DNA of 64,000 nucleotides from Planctomycetota bacterium (lineage in GTDB: Bacteria > Planctomycetota > B15-G4). The stretch spans positions 172,620-236,619 of the forward strand of contig JAQWOM010000043.1 of assembly GCA_029245865.1 (NCBI GenBank). Reading direction: 5' to 3'. The notes below the pieces were generated by a model, which was given only the letters and a program-made list of their open reading frames with translations, had not been told where the DNA came from and made no database searches. Made by a program: the position numbers and the translations under genes. Position 1 is the first letter of the stretch. Each line of letters starts with the position of its first letter. Positions 8,612 to 17,228 of the stretch are shown here, piece after piece.

Positions 8612-9582
8612 CACACCTCGTCCGAGAACCGGCCCTTGCAGCGCAGGAAGAACGCGTAGCCGAGGAATTGTACGACGACTGCAAGAAGCCCGAATCGCAG
8701 CAACTTGCCCACGTCGAAGGGCACCTTTCCATAGGTCCAGATGGATCGATGCAAGCTGAGCACCGTCGCCATCGGGTTGACCTGCATGATGTCGTTGATG
8801 CGATTCACGTCGTGCGCAGCGGCACGATCGTTCTCCAGAGTACTCGCGGCCTCCGCCAACAGTGCGGGCGAGGCCAGGGGGTCCTTTTCAAGAGCAACCA
8901 TCGTTGCCTGCCCAACCTCGACCTTCTTCCCTGCCTGAGTGGCCACGGCATTCAGGTCGTAGAACACCGGGGTGGTGAACATCCAAAAGATCACGACGAC
9001 AGGCACAAGCTGCATGACATCACGAACAAAGATGTTTGCCGCTGAGAGGAACATCGACAATCCGCTGATGAACAAAAACTGCACAACAAGAATGGCGGGC
9101 AACCACACCAAGGCAATGGGGAGCGAACCATTGACGATCCACTCCATCGCGACCAGTAATGCGTAGCCAATCAACAAATACACGTGGTTGACCACCACGG
9201 TGTATACAGGGAGGAGTTCGCTAGGAAACGCGATCTTCTTGACGAGATTCGCGTTTTCGAGAACAACGCCAGAACCACGCGACAAGCTCTCCGCCAGCAC
9301 TGTCCAGGGCAGGATGCCCGTGATCAGATAAAAAGTGGAGCGCCAACCCTCTCCATCAGGTCCATGCGGTGCCAGCTCATCGCTGAAACCGATTTTCAGG
9401 ATGCGAGCGAACACCAGGTAGTAGATGGCAAAGAGAACAGCGGGCTGGACCACGGGCCAGACGCGCCCCAGGGTTGAGCCCTCGATCCGCGCCCGCAGCT
9501 CACGGCGTACGAACGCCATCAGCAACTCGTGGTGCCTCATGACCACGAGCGGCAAGCGGAAAGCTGCACGGAATGGATGCAT
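8611..9582 (-). CDS. Polysaccharide ABC exporter permease (Wzm-like)
   Basis: An inner-membrane ABC-2 type permease of about 323 residues with six predicted hydrophobic helices. The conserved N-terminal region reads ELRARIEGSTLGRVWPVVQP, which is typical of O-antigen/teichoic acid exporters. FPSELLPVYTVVVNHV and FVRDVMQLVPVVV also fit. An insert of about 60 polar residues sits between the last helices, longer than in most Wzm proteins. I choose MHPFRAAFR as start; an earlier MMRC start would add 17 residues. It pairs with the Wzt-like ATPase immediately downstream. Confidence 0.88.
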   Translation of the reverse strand: MHPFRAAFRLPLVVMRHHELLMAFVRRELRARIEGSTLGRVWPVVQPAVLFAIYYLVFARILKIGFSDELAPHGPDGEGWRSTFYLITGILPWTVLAESLSRGSGVVLENANLVKKIAFPSELLPVYTVVVNHVYLLIGYALLVAMEWIVNGSLPIALVWLPAILVVQFLFISGLSMFLSAANIFVRDVMQLVPVVVIFWMFTTPVFYDLNAVATQAGKKVEVGQATMVALEKDPLASPALLAEAASTLENDRAAAHDVNRINDIMQVNPMATVLSLHRSIWTYGKVPFDVGKLLRFGLLAVVVQFLGYAFFLRCKGRFSDEV

Positions 9583-9653
9583 CGGACTCTCGTGGACTGA
9601 ACCGACAAAGAAGTGCGCGGAGCACCTCATCATACCCCCGCGACTGCTCGCGA

Positions 9654-10574
9654 TCAGCCCCCGAGCAGTTCGCGCGCCAGGCGCCCCGCCCCGATCAGCC
9701 CGGCTTCGTCTCCAAGACGGGCAGCTTCCACGGGCAGGTCCCGCCGCCCATTGCCCAGGGGCAGTTCCAGAACGGTCTGCCGCGCTCTCGCCAGCATCTC
9801 CGGGCAACGCATGCCAAGACCGCCTCCCAAGACGATCCGCTGAGGATCTAGCAAGTTCACCGTGATGGAAACGAGAGCTTCCAGCGCCTCCAGAGCCTCC
9901 TCCATGATCGCCGTGGCGGGCTGCTGCCCAGCTCGCCATGCTTTCAAAATCTCTGGAACATCAGCAGGTCCGCCGGCGGCCTCGGACCGCCGCTCCAGGG
10001 CATCTCCTCCCAGGTAGGCCTCGAGACAGCCATCGCAGCCAGCCGGGCAACGGACACCAGGTCGAAAAGGCAGATGGCCGCCCTCCCCCCCCATGCCACG
10101 CTCTCCTTCGAGCAGGTGGCCACCACTCACGAAGCCCGTTCCGACGCCTGTGCCCAGAAACAGAGCGGCCAACTCACCACACTGGGACACCTCGGATTCA
10201 CCCAGCGCCGCGGCATTCACATCGTTCACCAAGGACACCGGTAAATCGAGCCTGCGCGCCAGCGCAGAGGTCACATCAAAGTCGGTAAAGCCCGTGGTAG
10301 GCCAGCTACGAACCCGGCCTGAAGCGCGGTCAACTGTTCCCGCCATCGCAACGCATGCAGCCCGAGGTCTCGAAACCCGACCACTCTCGGTTGCCACAAG
10401 AGCATCGCCGACCCCGGTCAATGCCTGAGCGAGATCTTCAGGCGAAGAGCGCGGCGTCGGCACAGACATCTGTTCGAGAATTCTTCCGGCCTCATCGATG
10501 AGAGCGCCCCGCAATTGGGTTCCGCCCACATCGAAGGAGAGCACGCTCGCCTCGGCCTGAGAGTCCACGTCCAT
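9654..10574 (-). CDS. ROK family sugar kinase (glucokinase-like)
   Basis: A 306-residue cytoplasmic ROK kinase, probably phosphorylating glucose or an N-acetylhexosamine with ATP. The phosphate loop is LSFDVGGTQLRGALIDE. The sugar-binding and zinc region is GGEGGHLPFRPGVRCPAGCDGCLEAYLGG, with the His and three Cys of the ROK zinc site. VNDVNAAALGE contains the catalytic Asp. GLGTGVGTG-type spacing is seen at FLGTGVGTGFVSGG. The ATG overlaps the upstream sulfatase-like gene's stop; a GTG one codon earlier is possible. No helix-turn-helix is present, so it is a kinase rather than a ROK repressor. It may supply sugar phosphate for the glycan locus. Confidence 0.85.
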   Translation of the reverse strand: MDVDSQAEASVLSFDVGGTQLRGALIDEAGRILEQMSVPTPRSSPEDLAQALTGVGDALVATESGRVSRPRAACVAMAGTVDRASGRVRSWPTTGFTDFDVTSALARRLDLPVSLVNDVNAAALGESEVSQCGELAALFLGTGVGTGFVSGGHLLEGERGMGGEGGHLPFRPGVRCPAGCDGCLEAYLGGDALERRSEAAGGPADVPEILKAWRAGQQPATAIMEEALEALEALVSITVNLLDPQRIVLGGGLGMRCPEMLARARQTVLELPLGNGRRDLPVEAARLGDEAGLIGAGRLARELLGG

Positions 10575-12817
10575 CACCGAGTCCCCTGTTGGTTCAAAGG
10601 CACAGGGCGTGCCGCAGCCTCAAGGATCGTCGCGCGATACCAATCATCAAAAGCATCGCGCAGGGCGCGCGCCTCTTCCTCCCATGGCCCCGTCTGGGGT
10701 TCCAGCAACAGATCTCTCTCTTGCCCCGGGCCGGGAGCCAGATCGAGCAATGTGCTCTCTCCCGTCTGACGGTCAGTGAGCAGCAAGACCCCTCCACGGC
10801 GACTGCCCTCAAGGTCTTGGTTTGTCTGCCCTTCGTACGGGAACAAGACGGAGTGAGCCACTTGGTCAATATCACTTGGCCCATACGGTGGTGGTGTCTG
10901 CCCTGACAGATACATCGCCGACATCAACTTCCCGAGTTGTCCGACAAGCTGCGTCACATCGTCCATTTCGATCATTTCACGCTCGACGACCGGAGCCCCC
11001 ATCAACCCGAGAACGCCCGGCCCTGACACGATCACCGGAACGCGCAGCACCTCGTCGTACAACGTCTGGCCCTGACCCCGCCCGAGATGTTCATAAAACT
11101 CTTGCCCGTGGGAGCCCACGATCACAACGAGAGTGTTTTCCAGCAAACCCTGGTCTTCCAACTCATCGAGCAGAACACCTAGAGCTTGATCAATACCCGC
11201 AACCTCAGCGTCGTACTGCGGCCCGATCTCGTTCGCAATGAGTTCGGCGACTCCCGGCCTTGAGTCGAGAGTGGCCAGTCGCCCGACCAGGGCTGGATCG
11301 GGCAAATAAGTCACAGCATTCAGGTCGGCCATGGTTGGCTCGTGCGGCGCAGTGGCCTGATCAAAGTGCAACGTCAGGAACCATTCAAACTGCGAGGCCT
11401 CAACCAGCCAGTCCACGGCACGTTCGACCATGACGAGCGGCGACATCGGCGCACCGAACAACGTTTCGTATCCACGTGAAAGCCCTGTCTCCTCGCTGAT
11501 CACCATCGAAGACGTAAAGCAAGCGGTGCTGTAGCCTGCCCAGCTTGCTGACTCTGCCAGCGTGCTTAACCGAGGCGAAAGCGTTCGCCCCGGATGCAAT
11601 CCAAGTCCATGCGTGAGTGGGTGAACACCCGTGAGCAGAGTGGCCACGCTTGGAAGCGCCCAGGAAGAAGGCGCCACGGCGTACTCGTAGCGCAGCCCTG
11701 TTTCAGCCAAGCTCTCGAGAACAGGCGTATGCCCCCGATCGTAGCCCTCGAATCCCAGGCGATCCGGGCGCAAGCCATCCACAATGACCAGCAAGGTGTT
11801 GAGACCGCCTTCTTTCTTGAAAGCACGGCGGAGGCGCTCTTCCGGCTGGCGAATGAGAACCTCTCTGACGCCCACGAACAGGCCGCCACCCCCTTCGAGT
11901 TCAAGGCTGACCGACAGCGGCTTACCCACCCACTCCGAAAGATCCGCGGACACGATCAACTCCCCGGAGGGAGAAGCCCCTCCCAGGGATTTCACCAGGG
12001 GATTCACCGAGACGTTGGCGAGCACGAGTTCATCGGCAGCGACGATCACACGCCCAGGCTCGATCTGAGGATCGACCCCAATCGGAGCAGCGTGAAGCAC
12101 GACACTCAACTCTGCGCCAGGCGGGACTTCATCAACATGCAGCGTCCTGGAAAGGCCATCTTCAAGCGGGAGACATGCAGGACCCGGCATGAACAAACGC
12201 GACGTTTCGAAGTTTCCCGGTGCGTGCACCTTGTCGAGGCTCACATTCGCCAAGAGGTCCACACCGATCGCATAGGCCGTCACCGTATTCTCGGTTTCAT
12301 CGAGAGGCCGGCCTTCGGATTCCAGCACGACATCCGAGAGAAGAATCGAGCCCAACCCAGGGCGGCCGCGCCCATCCAGGCAGAGGAATTCGAGTTCGAC
12401 CTCCTCATTCGGGCTCGCCGGGAGCTTGAGTCGATGCTCTTTCCACGCAGCTTCAGAAGCATGAAACTGCCCAAGCTCAACTCGCTCTCCGTCGGTACGC
12501 ACCATCCGAACCGCGACATCCGGCAATCCCTCGAGGTGCCCTTCCAGAAAGCGAACAACAGCTTCCTCGCCCGGGATCACCACCTGAAAACGCGCCATCT
12601 GACCCGCAGAGACACTCCACGCCAGCCGCCGTTGATAGTTGAGGATCACATAGCCCGGCATGGCAACCTCGTTGTTCGGCTGAAGCCGCACGCGCAGGTC
12701 GACCCGAAAGTCGGGAGCTTTCTGCATCAACCACCAGGCAGACACAACAAGGATCAAGGCAACAACCACCGTCAGGCGTATCGCAGCAACGACCGCCTGC
12801 CGACTAGACAGGCTCAC
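10574..12817 (-). CDS. Membrane-anchored sulfatase-fold protein lacking the formylglycine residue
   Basis: A 747-residue protein with one N-terminal membrane helix (residues ~13-32), a beta-rich exported region to about residue 340, then an alkaline-phosphatase-superfamily domain starting NTLLVIVDGLRPDRLGFEGY. At the usual C/S-x-P-S-R site it reads SSWALPSVATLLTG, so the modifiable Cys/Ser is Ala and the Arg is Val. The second metal region VVIVGSHGQEFYEHLG resembles the usual DHG block, with Ser for Asp. It may transfer or hydrolyse a phospho-group, or be catalytically inactive. The start is GTG, overlapping the upstream stop as GTGA. Confidence 0.8.
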   Translation of the reverse strand: MSLSSRQAVVAAIRLTVVVALILVVSAWWLMQKAPDFRVDLRVRLQPNNEVAMPGYVILNYQRRLAWSVSAGQMARFQVVIPGEEAVVRFLEGHLEGLPDVAVRMVRTDGERVELGQFHASEAAWKEHRLKLPASPNEEVELEFLCLDGRGRPGLGSILLSDVVLESEGRPLDETENTVTAYAIGVDLLANVSLDKVHAPGNFETSRLFMPGPACLPLEDGLSRTLHVDEVPPGAELSVVLHAAPIGVDPQIEPGRVIVAADELVLANVSVNPLVKSLGGASPSGELIVSADLSEWVGKPLSVSLELEGGGGLFVGVREVLIRQPEERLRRAFKKEGGLNTLLVIVDGLRPDRLGFEGYDRGHTPVLESLAETGLRYEYAVAPSSWALPSVATLLTGVHPLTHGLGLHPGRTLSPRLSTLAESASWAGYSTACFTSSMVISEETGLSRGYETLFGAPMSPLVMVERAVDWLVEASQFEWFLTLHFDQATAPHEPTMADLNAVTYLPDPALVGRLATLDSRPGVAELIANEIGPQYDAEVAGIDQALGVLLDELEDQGLLENTLVVIVGSHGQEFYEHLGRGQGQTLYDEVLRVPVIVSGPGVLGLMGAPVVEREMIEMDDVTQLVGQLGKLMSAMYLSGQTPPPYGPSDIDQVAHSVLFPYEGQTNQDLEGSRRGGVLLLTDRQTGESTLLDLAPGPGQERDLLLEPQTGPWEEEARALRDAFDDWYRATILEAAARPVPLNQQGTR

Positions 12818-13383
12818 CGGTAGTACGCCTCCGGCTCAACAACCGCCTCATCCTTGATCGCATATTCGGAGAGCAGAGCGCGAAGCTTCGCCGCAAGGTA
12901 CTCAGCATCTTCAAAGTTGTCCGGGAAAGACTCCCAGTCAGACTCTCGGTGCTCGCCTGCCGACAGCATCCCGCCCTTGCGGACGATCTGCTCTTCGACT
13001 CGCATCCGCACGACATAACGCCGCCGACCTTCTGCTCGATTGATGTCAACGTGCACTCGACTTCTCGAAGGGCCGCGCACCTCGCGACGTGAGATCCCTC
13101 GGAGCCACTCTGTTTCGATCTCACCAAGGTCCGGCAATCTTTTTCGCACGAAGTAGCCCTCCATCTCGAGCATGTCTAGGACGGAGGCGTACAGGTTCTG
13201 ATAACTGACATCCTGCATATTGACTTCAGCCCAGCGCTGAGTCGTCGAGGCACAGCCAGACGTGAAGCCGAATGAAAGGCAAAGAGACAGCATCAAACAA
13301 ACGCGGGAAAACCATCGCGCGCCAGGGTTCTCTCGTTGAGCAAGCATCCTTCCGAGTCTACTCGCTACACCGACCCGTTTCAC
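12814..13383 (-). CDS. Predicted lipoprotein of unknown function
   Basis: I do not recognise a family. The 189-residue product has a basic N-terminus, a hydrophobic stretch (VCLMLSLCLSFGF) and a lipobox-like TSGCAS, with the lipidated Cys at about residue 44 from the GTG start. An ATG 12 codons in (MLAQREN) gives a more standard signal-peptide length and may be the true start. The mature part has mixed alpha/beta character, with repeated Arg/Glu-rich strands such as EGRRRYVVRMRVEEQIVRK. It lies between der and the sulfatase-fold gene and overlaps the latter by four bases. Confidence 0.6.
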   Translation of the reverse strand: MKRVGVASRLGRMLAQRENPGARWFSRVCLMLSLCLSFGFTSGCASTTQRWAEVNMQDVSYQNLYASVLDMLEMEGYFVRKRLPDLGEIETEWLRGISRREVRGPSRSRVHVDINRAEGRRRYVVRMRVEEQIVRKGGMLSAGEHRESDWESFPDNFEDAEYLAAKLRALLSEYAIKDEAVVEPEAYYR

Positions 13384-13385
13384 GG

Positions 13386-14783
13386 TTACGAGGGTCCTCG
13401 TTGCTGGAACCGCAGGAGAATCGGAATCTCACCGTAGGGCAGTGATTCTTGCAGTCGCCGAATCAAAAACCGTCGCCAGCCTTCCTCGAACAGCTTGGGC
13501 TCGTTGACAAAGATCACGAGAGTCGGCGGATGGGTTTCCACCTGCGAAGCATAATAGATCTTTCCAATACGGCCCTTGCTCGCACGAGGCTTGCGAATCT
13601 CATAAGTCCGCCGCAGCACGCGATTCAACTCCCCTGTCGACACGCGCTCACCGGCCTGATCGTGCAACTCGGCGGCAAGCGCCAGTGTTGCATTGATATT
13701 GAAGTCCTCGGGGGCCGAGATCAGCGTGATGGGTGCAAAAGACAAGCCTGCGAGCACTCCGCGAAGATACGTCTCGTAGTCTGCAGCTTGAGCAGTCTCT
13801 CGTGCGAGGTCCCACTTCGTGACGACCATCACAACAGGGATCGCACAGTCGACAATCATTCCCGCGATCTCTCGATCGATACGGCCGACATCCCTCGTTG
13901 CATCGAGCAACAAGAGCACAACATTCGCGCGCCGGATAGCCCGGTGCGCTCGAGACTGTCCGTAAAACTCCACTGAGTCGCTGATGGTCTTGCGCTTGCG
14001 AATGCCCGCCGTATCAATCGCGATAAAACGCCGGCCATTCCGAACAAAGGGCACGTCAACCGCATCGCGGGTTGTGCCCGCCACTTCGGACACGATGACG
14101 CGTTCCTGCCGCACCAACGAATTCACCAGCGTAGATTTCCCGGCATTCATACGCCCAACGATCGCCAGCCTGACCACGTCGGCTGGCATCATGGGTGCCT
14201 CAGCCACATCTCCGAGGCGCGAAAAAAGTGAGTCTCTGAGATCCGTTGTTCCCAGGCGCTCTTTGGCAGAGATGCGCACCGGATCACCGAAGCCGAGCGT
14301 ATAGGCTTCAGCGAAGCCCGCTTCATCGCCAGCGCCCTCCACTTTATTTGCGATCAGCAACACAGGTTGCTCAAGCCTTCGCAAGCGGCTGGCGATGTCT
14401 TTGTCGAGAGTCGTCAAGCCTGTCTTGCAATCGACAACAAACAAGATCAAATCGGCAAGGTCCAGTGCCATGGCGATCTGATCGTCCACCTCTGACTTCA
14501 GTTGCTGATCGTCGACGTGCCCGATACCGCCTGTGTCAATCAACTCGAGCGTTTGGCTTTCCTGATCGAGCAAAAAGCTGACACGATCTCGCGTCACTCC
14601 GGCCATAGGATCCTCGATGGCCACACGCCTTCCAGCCAGAGCGTTGAAAAGAGTGCTCTTGCCAACATTGGGCCGCCCGACAATGGCAACACAGGGGATT
14701 CCCCCGGAGGCCGCCGGAATCGGCTGAGACACCTCGTTGGCGGACACGTCGTCCATTGGATTGTCGATCGGAGGGGGAGTCAT
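13386..14783 (-). CDS. der: Ribosome biogenesis GTPase Der (EngA)
   Basis: A tandem-GTPase protein of about 465 residues that acts in 50S subunit maturation. Domain 1 has GRPNVGKST, DTGG and NKVE. Domain 2 has GRMNAGKST, DTAG and TKWD. The KH-like C-terminal domain includes the IYYASQVETHPPTLVIFVN block. The second P-loop (RMNAGKS) departs from the usual RPNVGKS, and NKVE replaces NKxD in domain 1; some Der proteins have NKxE. I place the start at MTPPPIDNP; the ORF-track extension lacks support. The neighbours are housekeeping genes, so this is probably the essential chromosomal copy. Confidence 0.95.
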   Translation of the reverse strand: MTPPPIDNPMDDVSANEVSQPIPAASGGIPCVAIVGRPNVGKSTLFNALAGRRVAIEDPMAGVTRDRVSFLLDQESQTLELIDTGGIGHVDDQQLKSEVDDQIAMALDLADLILFVVDCKTGLTTLDKDIASRLRRLEQPVLLIANKVEGAGDEAGFAEAYTLGFGDPVRISAKERLGTTDLRDSLFSRLGDVAEAPMMPADVVRLAIVGRMNAGKSTLVNSLVRQERVIVSEVAGTTRDAVDVPFVRNGRRFIAIDTAGIRKRKTISDSVEFYGQSRAHRAIRRANVVLLLLDATRDVGRIDREIAGMIVDCAIPVVMVVTKWDLARETAQAADYETYLRGVLAGLSFAPITLISAPEDFNINATLALAAELHDQAGERVSTGELNRVLRRTYEIRKPRASKGRIGKIYYASQVETHPPTLVIFVNEPKLFEEGWRRFLIRRLQESLPYGEIPILLRFQQRGPS

Positions 14784-14862
14784 CGAATGAAGCGAGGAAG
14801 TGTCCTGGGAATGCCGTTGACGATACGGCGCAGCGGCCTGCCGGTCCACGGCGGGGACCCGC

Positions 14863-15654
14863 TCAGCGCACGCGTAGCACCTTATGGACCTGTGGGACCA
14901 CTCGCACCTCGAGGCCAGCAGCCGCCAGGATGTCGACGAAGGGGTCGAGTTGCTCACGAGGCAAGGCAGGCGAACCGCCCAGAGGCGTCACGGGCTGGAG
15001 AAAGACAGAGGCGCCAGGAGCGTAAGAGCTCAAGAGGTTCGCAGCGCGGGCCACCTCGTCTCGCCCCACATCACCATCAACAATAAGCTTGTAGAACACC
15101 TCCAGGCCGTCCAGCGCGCCGCTTGCCAGAACAGCGGCATGTTCATCAAGCACTCCGGCTCTCCCCGTGGCAGAGGGCAGCTTGAGATCACAGGAAACCC
15201 AACGCAGGTGCGGAGCCACGTGCGCCAGGGCAACGGCATCCAGCCCAGCCGTCTCGAGCATGACGTCTCGTGGAGCCAGTGCTGCACAGAGGGCCCGCGC
15301 GAAGTCGGGCTGCTCGAGCGGTTCACCGCCGGTCAGGCTGACAGCAGAGGTCCCTCCGGGGTCGACCCGCTCTACAAGTTCCAGAACTTGCTCAACGGTG
15401 AGTGGGTTTTGTAGGCGAGTCGGTGTCTCGGCCTCCTCGCCTGCTTCTTCGGTGCAACGAGGAACTGCAACATCGGCGACCGAGCCCAAGGCCCACTCGG
15501 TGTCACAGTAACGACAGCCCACCGTGCACCCTGCAAGACGGACGAAGACCTGACGCTTTCCCAGCAGCAGACCTTCCCCCTGATAGCTACGGAACACTTC
15601 CGCAACTTGCCCAGTCACACGCCCCTGCTCCTCTACAGCCACAGCGGCAGTCAT
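14863..15654 (-). CDS. queE: 7-carboxy-7-deazaguanine synthase QueE (radical SAM)
   Basis: QueE converts 6-carboxytetrahydropterin to 7-carboxy-7-deazaguanine in the queuosine pathway, using S-adenosylmethionine and a [4Fe-4S] cluster. The N-terminal substrate region is EVFRSYQGEGLLLGKRQVFVRLAG, followed by the cluster motif CTVGCRYCDTEWAL. SLTGGEPLEQP is the SAM-binding GGE motif. An insert of about 25 acidic residues follows the cluster motif. The length of 263 residues is slightly above typical. No other queuosine gene lies in the window. It ends 79 bases before der and starts three bases after the aminotransferase gene. Confidence 0.92.
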   Translation of the reverse strand: MTAAVAVEEQGRVTGQVAEVFRSYQGEGLLLGKRQVFVRLAGCTVGCRYCDTEWALGSVADVAVPRCTEEAGEEAETPTRLQNPLTVEQVLELVERVDPGGTSAVSLTGGEPLEQPDFARALCAALAPRDVMLETAGLDAVALAHVAPHLRWVSCDLKLPSATGRAGVLDEHAAVLASGALDGLEVFYKLIVDGDVGRDEVARAANLLSSYAPGASVFLQPVTPLGGSPALPREQLDPFVDILAAAGLEVRVVPQVHKVLRVR

Positions 15655-15657
15655 CGC

Positions 15658-16842
15658 TCAACCCTCGGCGAACTCCTCCGCCAGCGCCAAGAGGGCATCG
15701 ACACCACGGTCGAGCACCTCGCCTGATGCGGCGAAGGAGAGGCGGAAGTGGGTGTCACGTGCAGAGAAAGCTTTGCCCGGGACGATCAACAGCTTGCGTT
15801 CCAGCGCGCGTTCCATGAACGCCTCGGTGGTCGCGCCCTTCGGAAGTTCCGGAAACATGTAGAAAGAACCCCCGGGCTTGGGGAACTCGTAGTGACCAGC
15901 AAGCCGCGCATAGAAAGAATCGCGCTTCTGGGCATAGTTCTCGATCTCTGCGGACATATCCACATCCATGGCCGCAAGGCCCGCGAGTTGAACCATCGAC
16001 GGCGCGCAGACAAAGGTGAACTGCTGAATCCGCCGCATGGCATCGATGATGTCGTCAGGTCCCACGGCGTAGCCCATGCGCCAACCGGGCATGCCATACG
16101 TCTTGGAAAACCCACCGAGTAGCAGCAAGCGGTCCTCGTCAACATGGCCAACTGCAGCAACGTGCGGTCCGTCGTACACGAACTCATCGTAGATTTCGTC
16201 GGAGACCACCAGCAGGTCGTGTTTCCTCGCAAACGCACCAACAATGTCCAACTCTTCGGCGGACAAAACGCGGCCTGTGGGATTGCTAGGTGAGTTGATC
16301 AGCAACAGCCGCGAGCGACCCTCGGGATCTAGCGCGGCTTCCAGCGCAGCCTCCGTAAGCGGAATGCCGGGATACATCTCGTACCCACTCCAATCCGCAT
16401 CGACGAGACCTGCGAGCACCGGGTACATGGTGAAGTAAGGATCGGGAAGCAAGACGTGATCACCCTTGTCGAGCGCCGCCATGAATCCCAGCAGCAGCCC
16501 ACCCGACACGCCCGAGGTGACGAGACTTTGTTGACCCTGGTACCCGTAACGATCTGCAAGCCGTCCCAGGATGCGCTCGTTCAGCTCGGGCACACCTTCG
16601 GTCACGGTGTAGCGATTGAAGCCATCGCGGATGGCGGCAATCGCAGCCTCTTTGACCGCCTCGGGAACATCGAAGTGAGCCTGCCCGATCGAGAGATTGA
16701 TCGGGTCGTCCATGAACTGCACCCGCTCAAAAATCTTACGGATACCGCTCGACTCCACTCCATCCGCACGACGCGAGACGAGGCGTCGACCTGAAAGAGC
16801 CTGGTCCTGAGGAGGCGCCGGGTTTTCGGGCGGAAGCGACAC
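15658..16842 (-). CDS. PLP-dependent aminotransferase, class I/II
   Basis: A fold-type I aminotransferase of about 394 residues. The N-terminal part has SGIRKIFERV and DDPINLSIGQAHFDVP. NSPSNPTGRVLS holds the substrate/PLP Asn. VVSDEIYDEFVYDG carries the Asp that contacts the pyridine nitrogen. GGFSKTYGMPGWRMGY carries the Schiff-base Lys. FRLSFAAS carries the carboxylate-binding Arg. I start at GTG 16842 because GGAGGG lies just upstream and the longer ORF runs through the preceding gene; the spacing is short, so the start is uncertain. Aspartate or alanine aminotransferase activity is plausible. Confidence 0.85.
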   Translation of the reverse strand: MSLPPENPAPPQDQALSGRRLVSRRADGVESSGIRKIFERVQFMDDPINLSIGQAHFDVPEAVKEAAIAAIRDGFNRYTVTEGVPELNERILGRLADRYGYQGQQSLVTSGVSGGLLLGFMAALDKGDHVLLPDPYFTMYPVLAGLVDADWSGYEMYPGIPLTEAALEAALDPEGRSRLLLINSPSNPTGRVLSAEELDIVGAFARKHDLLVVSDEIYDEFVYDGPHVAAVGHVDEDRLLLLGGFSKTYGMPGWRMGYAVGPDDIIDAMRRIQQFTFVCAPSMVQLAGLAAMDVDMSAEIENYAQKRDSFYARLAGHYEFPKPGGSFYMFPELPKGATTEAFMERALERKLLIVPGKAFSARDTHFRLSFAASGEVLDRGVDALLALAEEFAEG

Positions 16843-16852
16843 GCCCTCCGGC

Positions 16853-17026
16853 CTAAGCCTTCTTGGCGGCCTTGGCTGCCGTCCGCACCTTACGGAGACC
16901 GTAAACGGTCTTCTCTTGGTCCCACTCACCCGCCTTTTGCAGGGCCTCGAGCCGCTCAATGCGGGTCCAGACGTTGCGACTCCTGAGCAGGGCGCTCTTG
17001 ATCTTCAAGCTGCGGTGGATGGACAT
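16853..17026 (-). CDS. Small basic protein, PVC-superphylum signature family
   Basis: A 57-residue, strongly basic protein beginning MSIHRSLKIKSALLRSRNVW, continuing with TRIERLEALQKAGEW, then VYGLRKVRT and a Lys/Ala tail. This layout matches, from memory, the short signature protein family conserved in Planctomycetes, Verrucomicrobia and Chlamydiae, whose role is thought to involve nucleic acid or ribosome binding. GAGGAAG stands seven bases before the ATG, so I reject the longer ORF-track start. It is the strongest taxonomic marker in the window. Its gene leads into the aminotransferase, queE and der genes. Confidence 0.85.
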   Translation of the reverse strand: MSIHRSLKIKSALLRSRNVWTRIERLEALQKAGEWDQEKTVYGLRKVRTAAKAAKKA

Positions 17027-17228
17027 CGAGGCGCTTCCTCTTGTTCTATTCGTCTTGGATAAGGCGACGGGTGGTGCGGACCGCGCTCGCGGCACTCACT
17101 CTACCGACGGTTCAGCAGGCTCTCTGAAGAGGCCAGCCGAGCCAGGACATCGTCCACATCGATGATCTCGGGTCAAGACTGAGGCCCCTGCCAAGACCGA
17201 GCGGCCTGCCAAGGCGACACCCCGAGCC
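17027..17228. other. Intergenic region upstream of the small basic protein gene
   Basis: About 200 bases without a supported gene; the ORFs listed here are shadows with no recognisable composition or family. It presumably holds the promoter of the small-basic-protein/aminotransferase/queE/der run and the end of the SPOR-like gene's transcript. I see no convincing -35/-10 pair and no strong hairpin. Confidence 0.4.

Noticed and set aside
11594-12823. A 409-residue plus-strand ORF opposite the sulfatase-fold gene.
   Set aside because: No family features and it fully overlaps a gene with a recognisable alkaline-phosphatase-superfamily domain in an operon.
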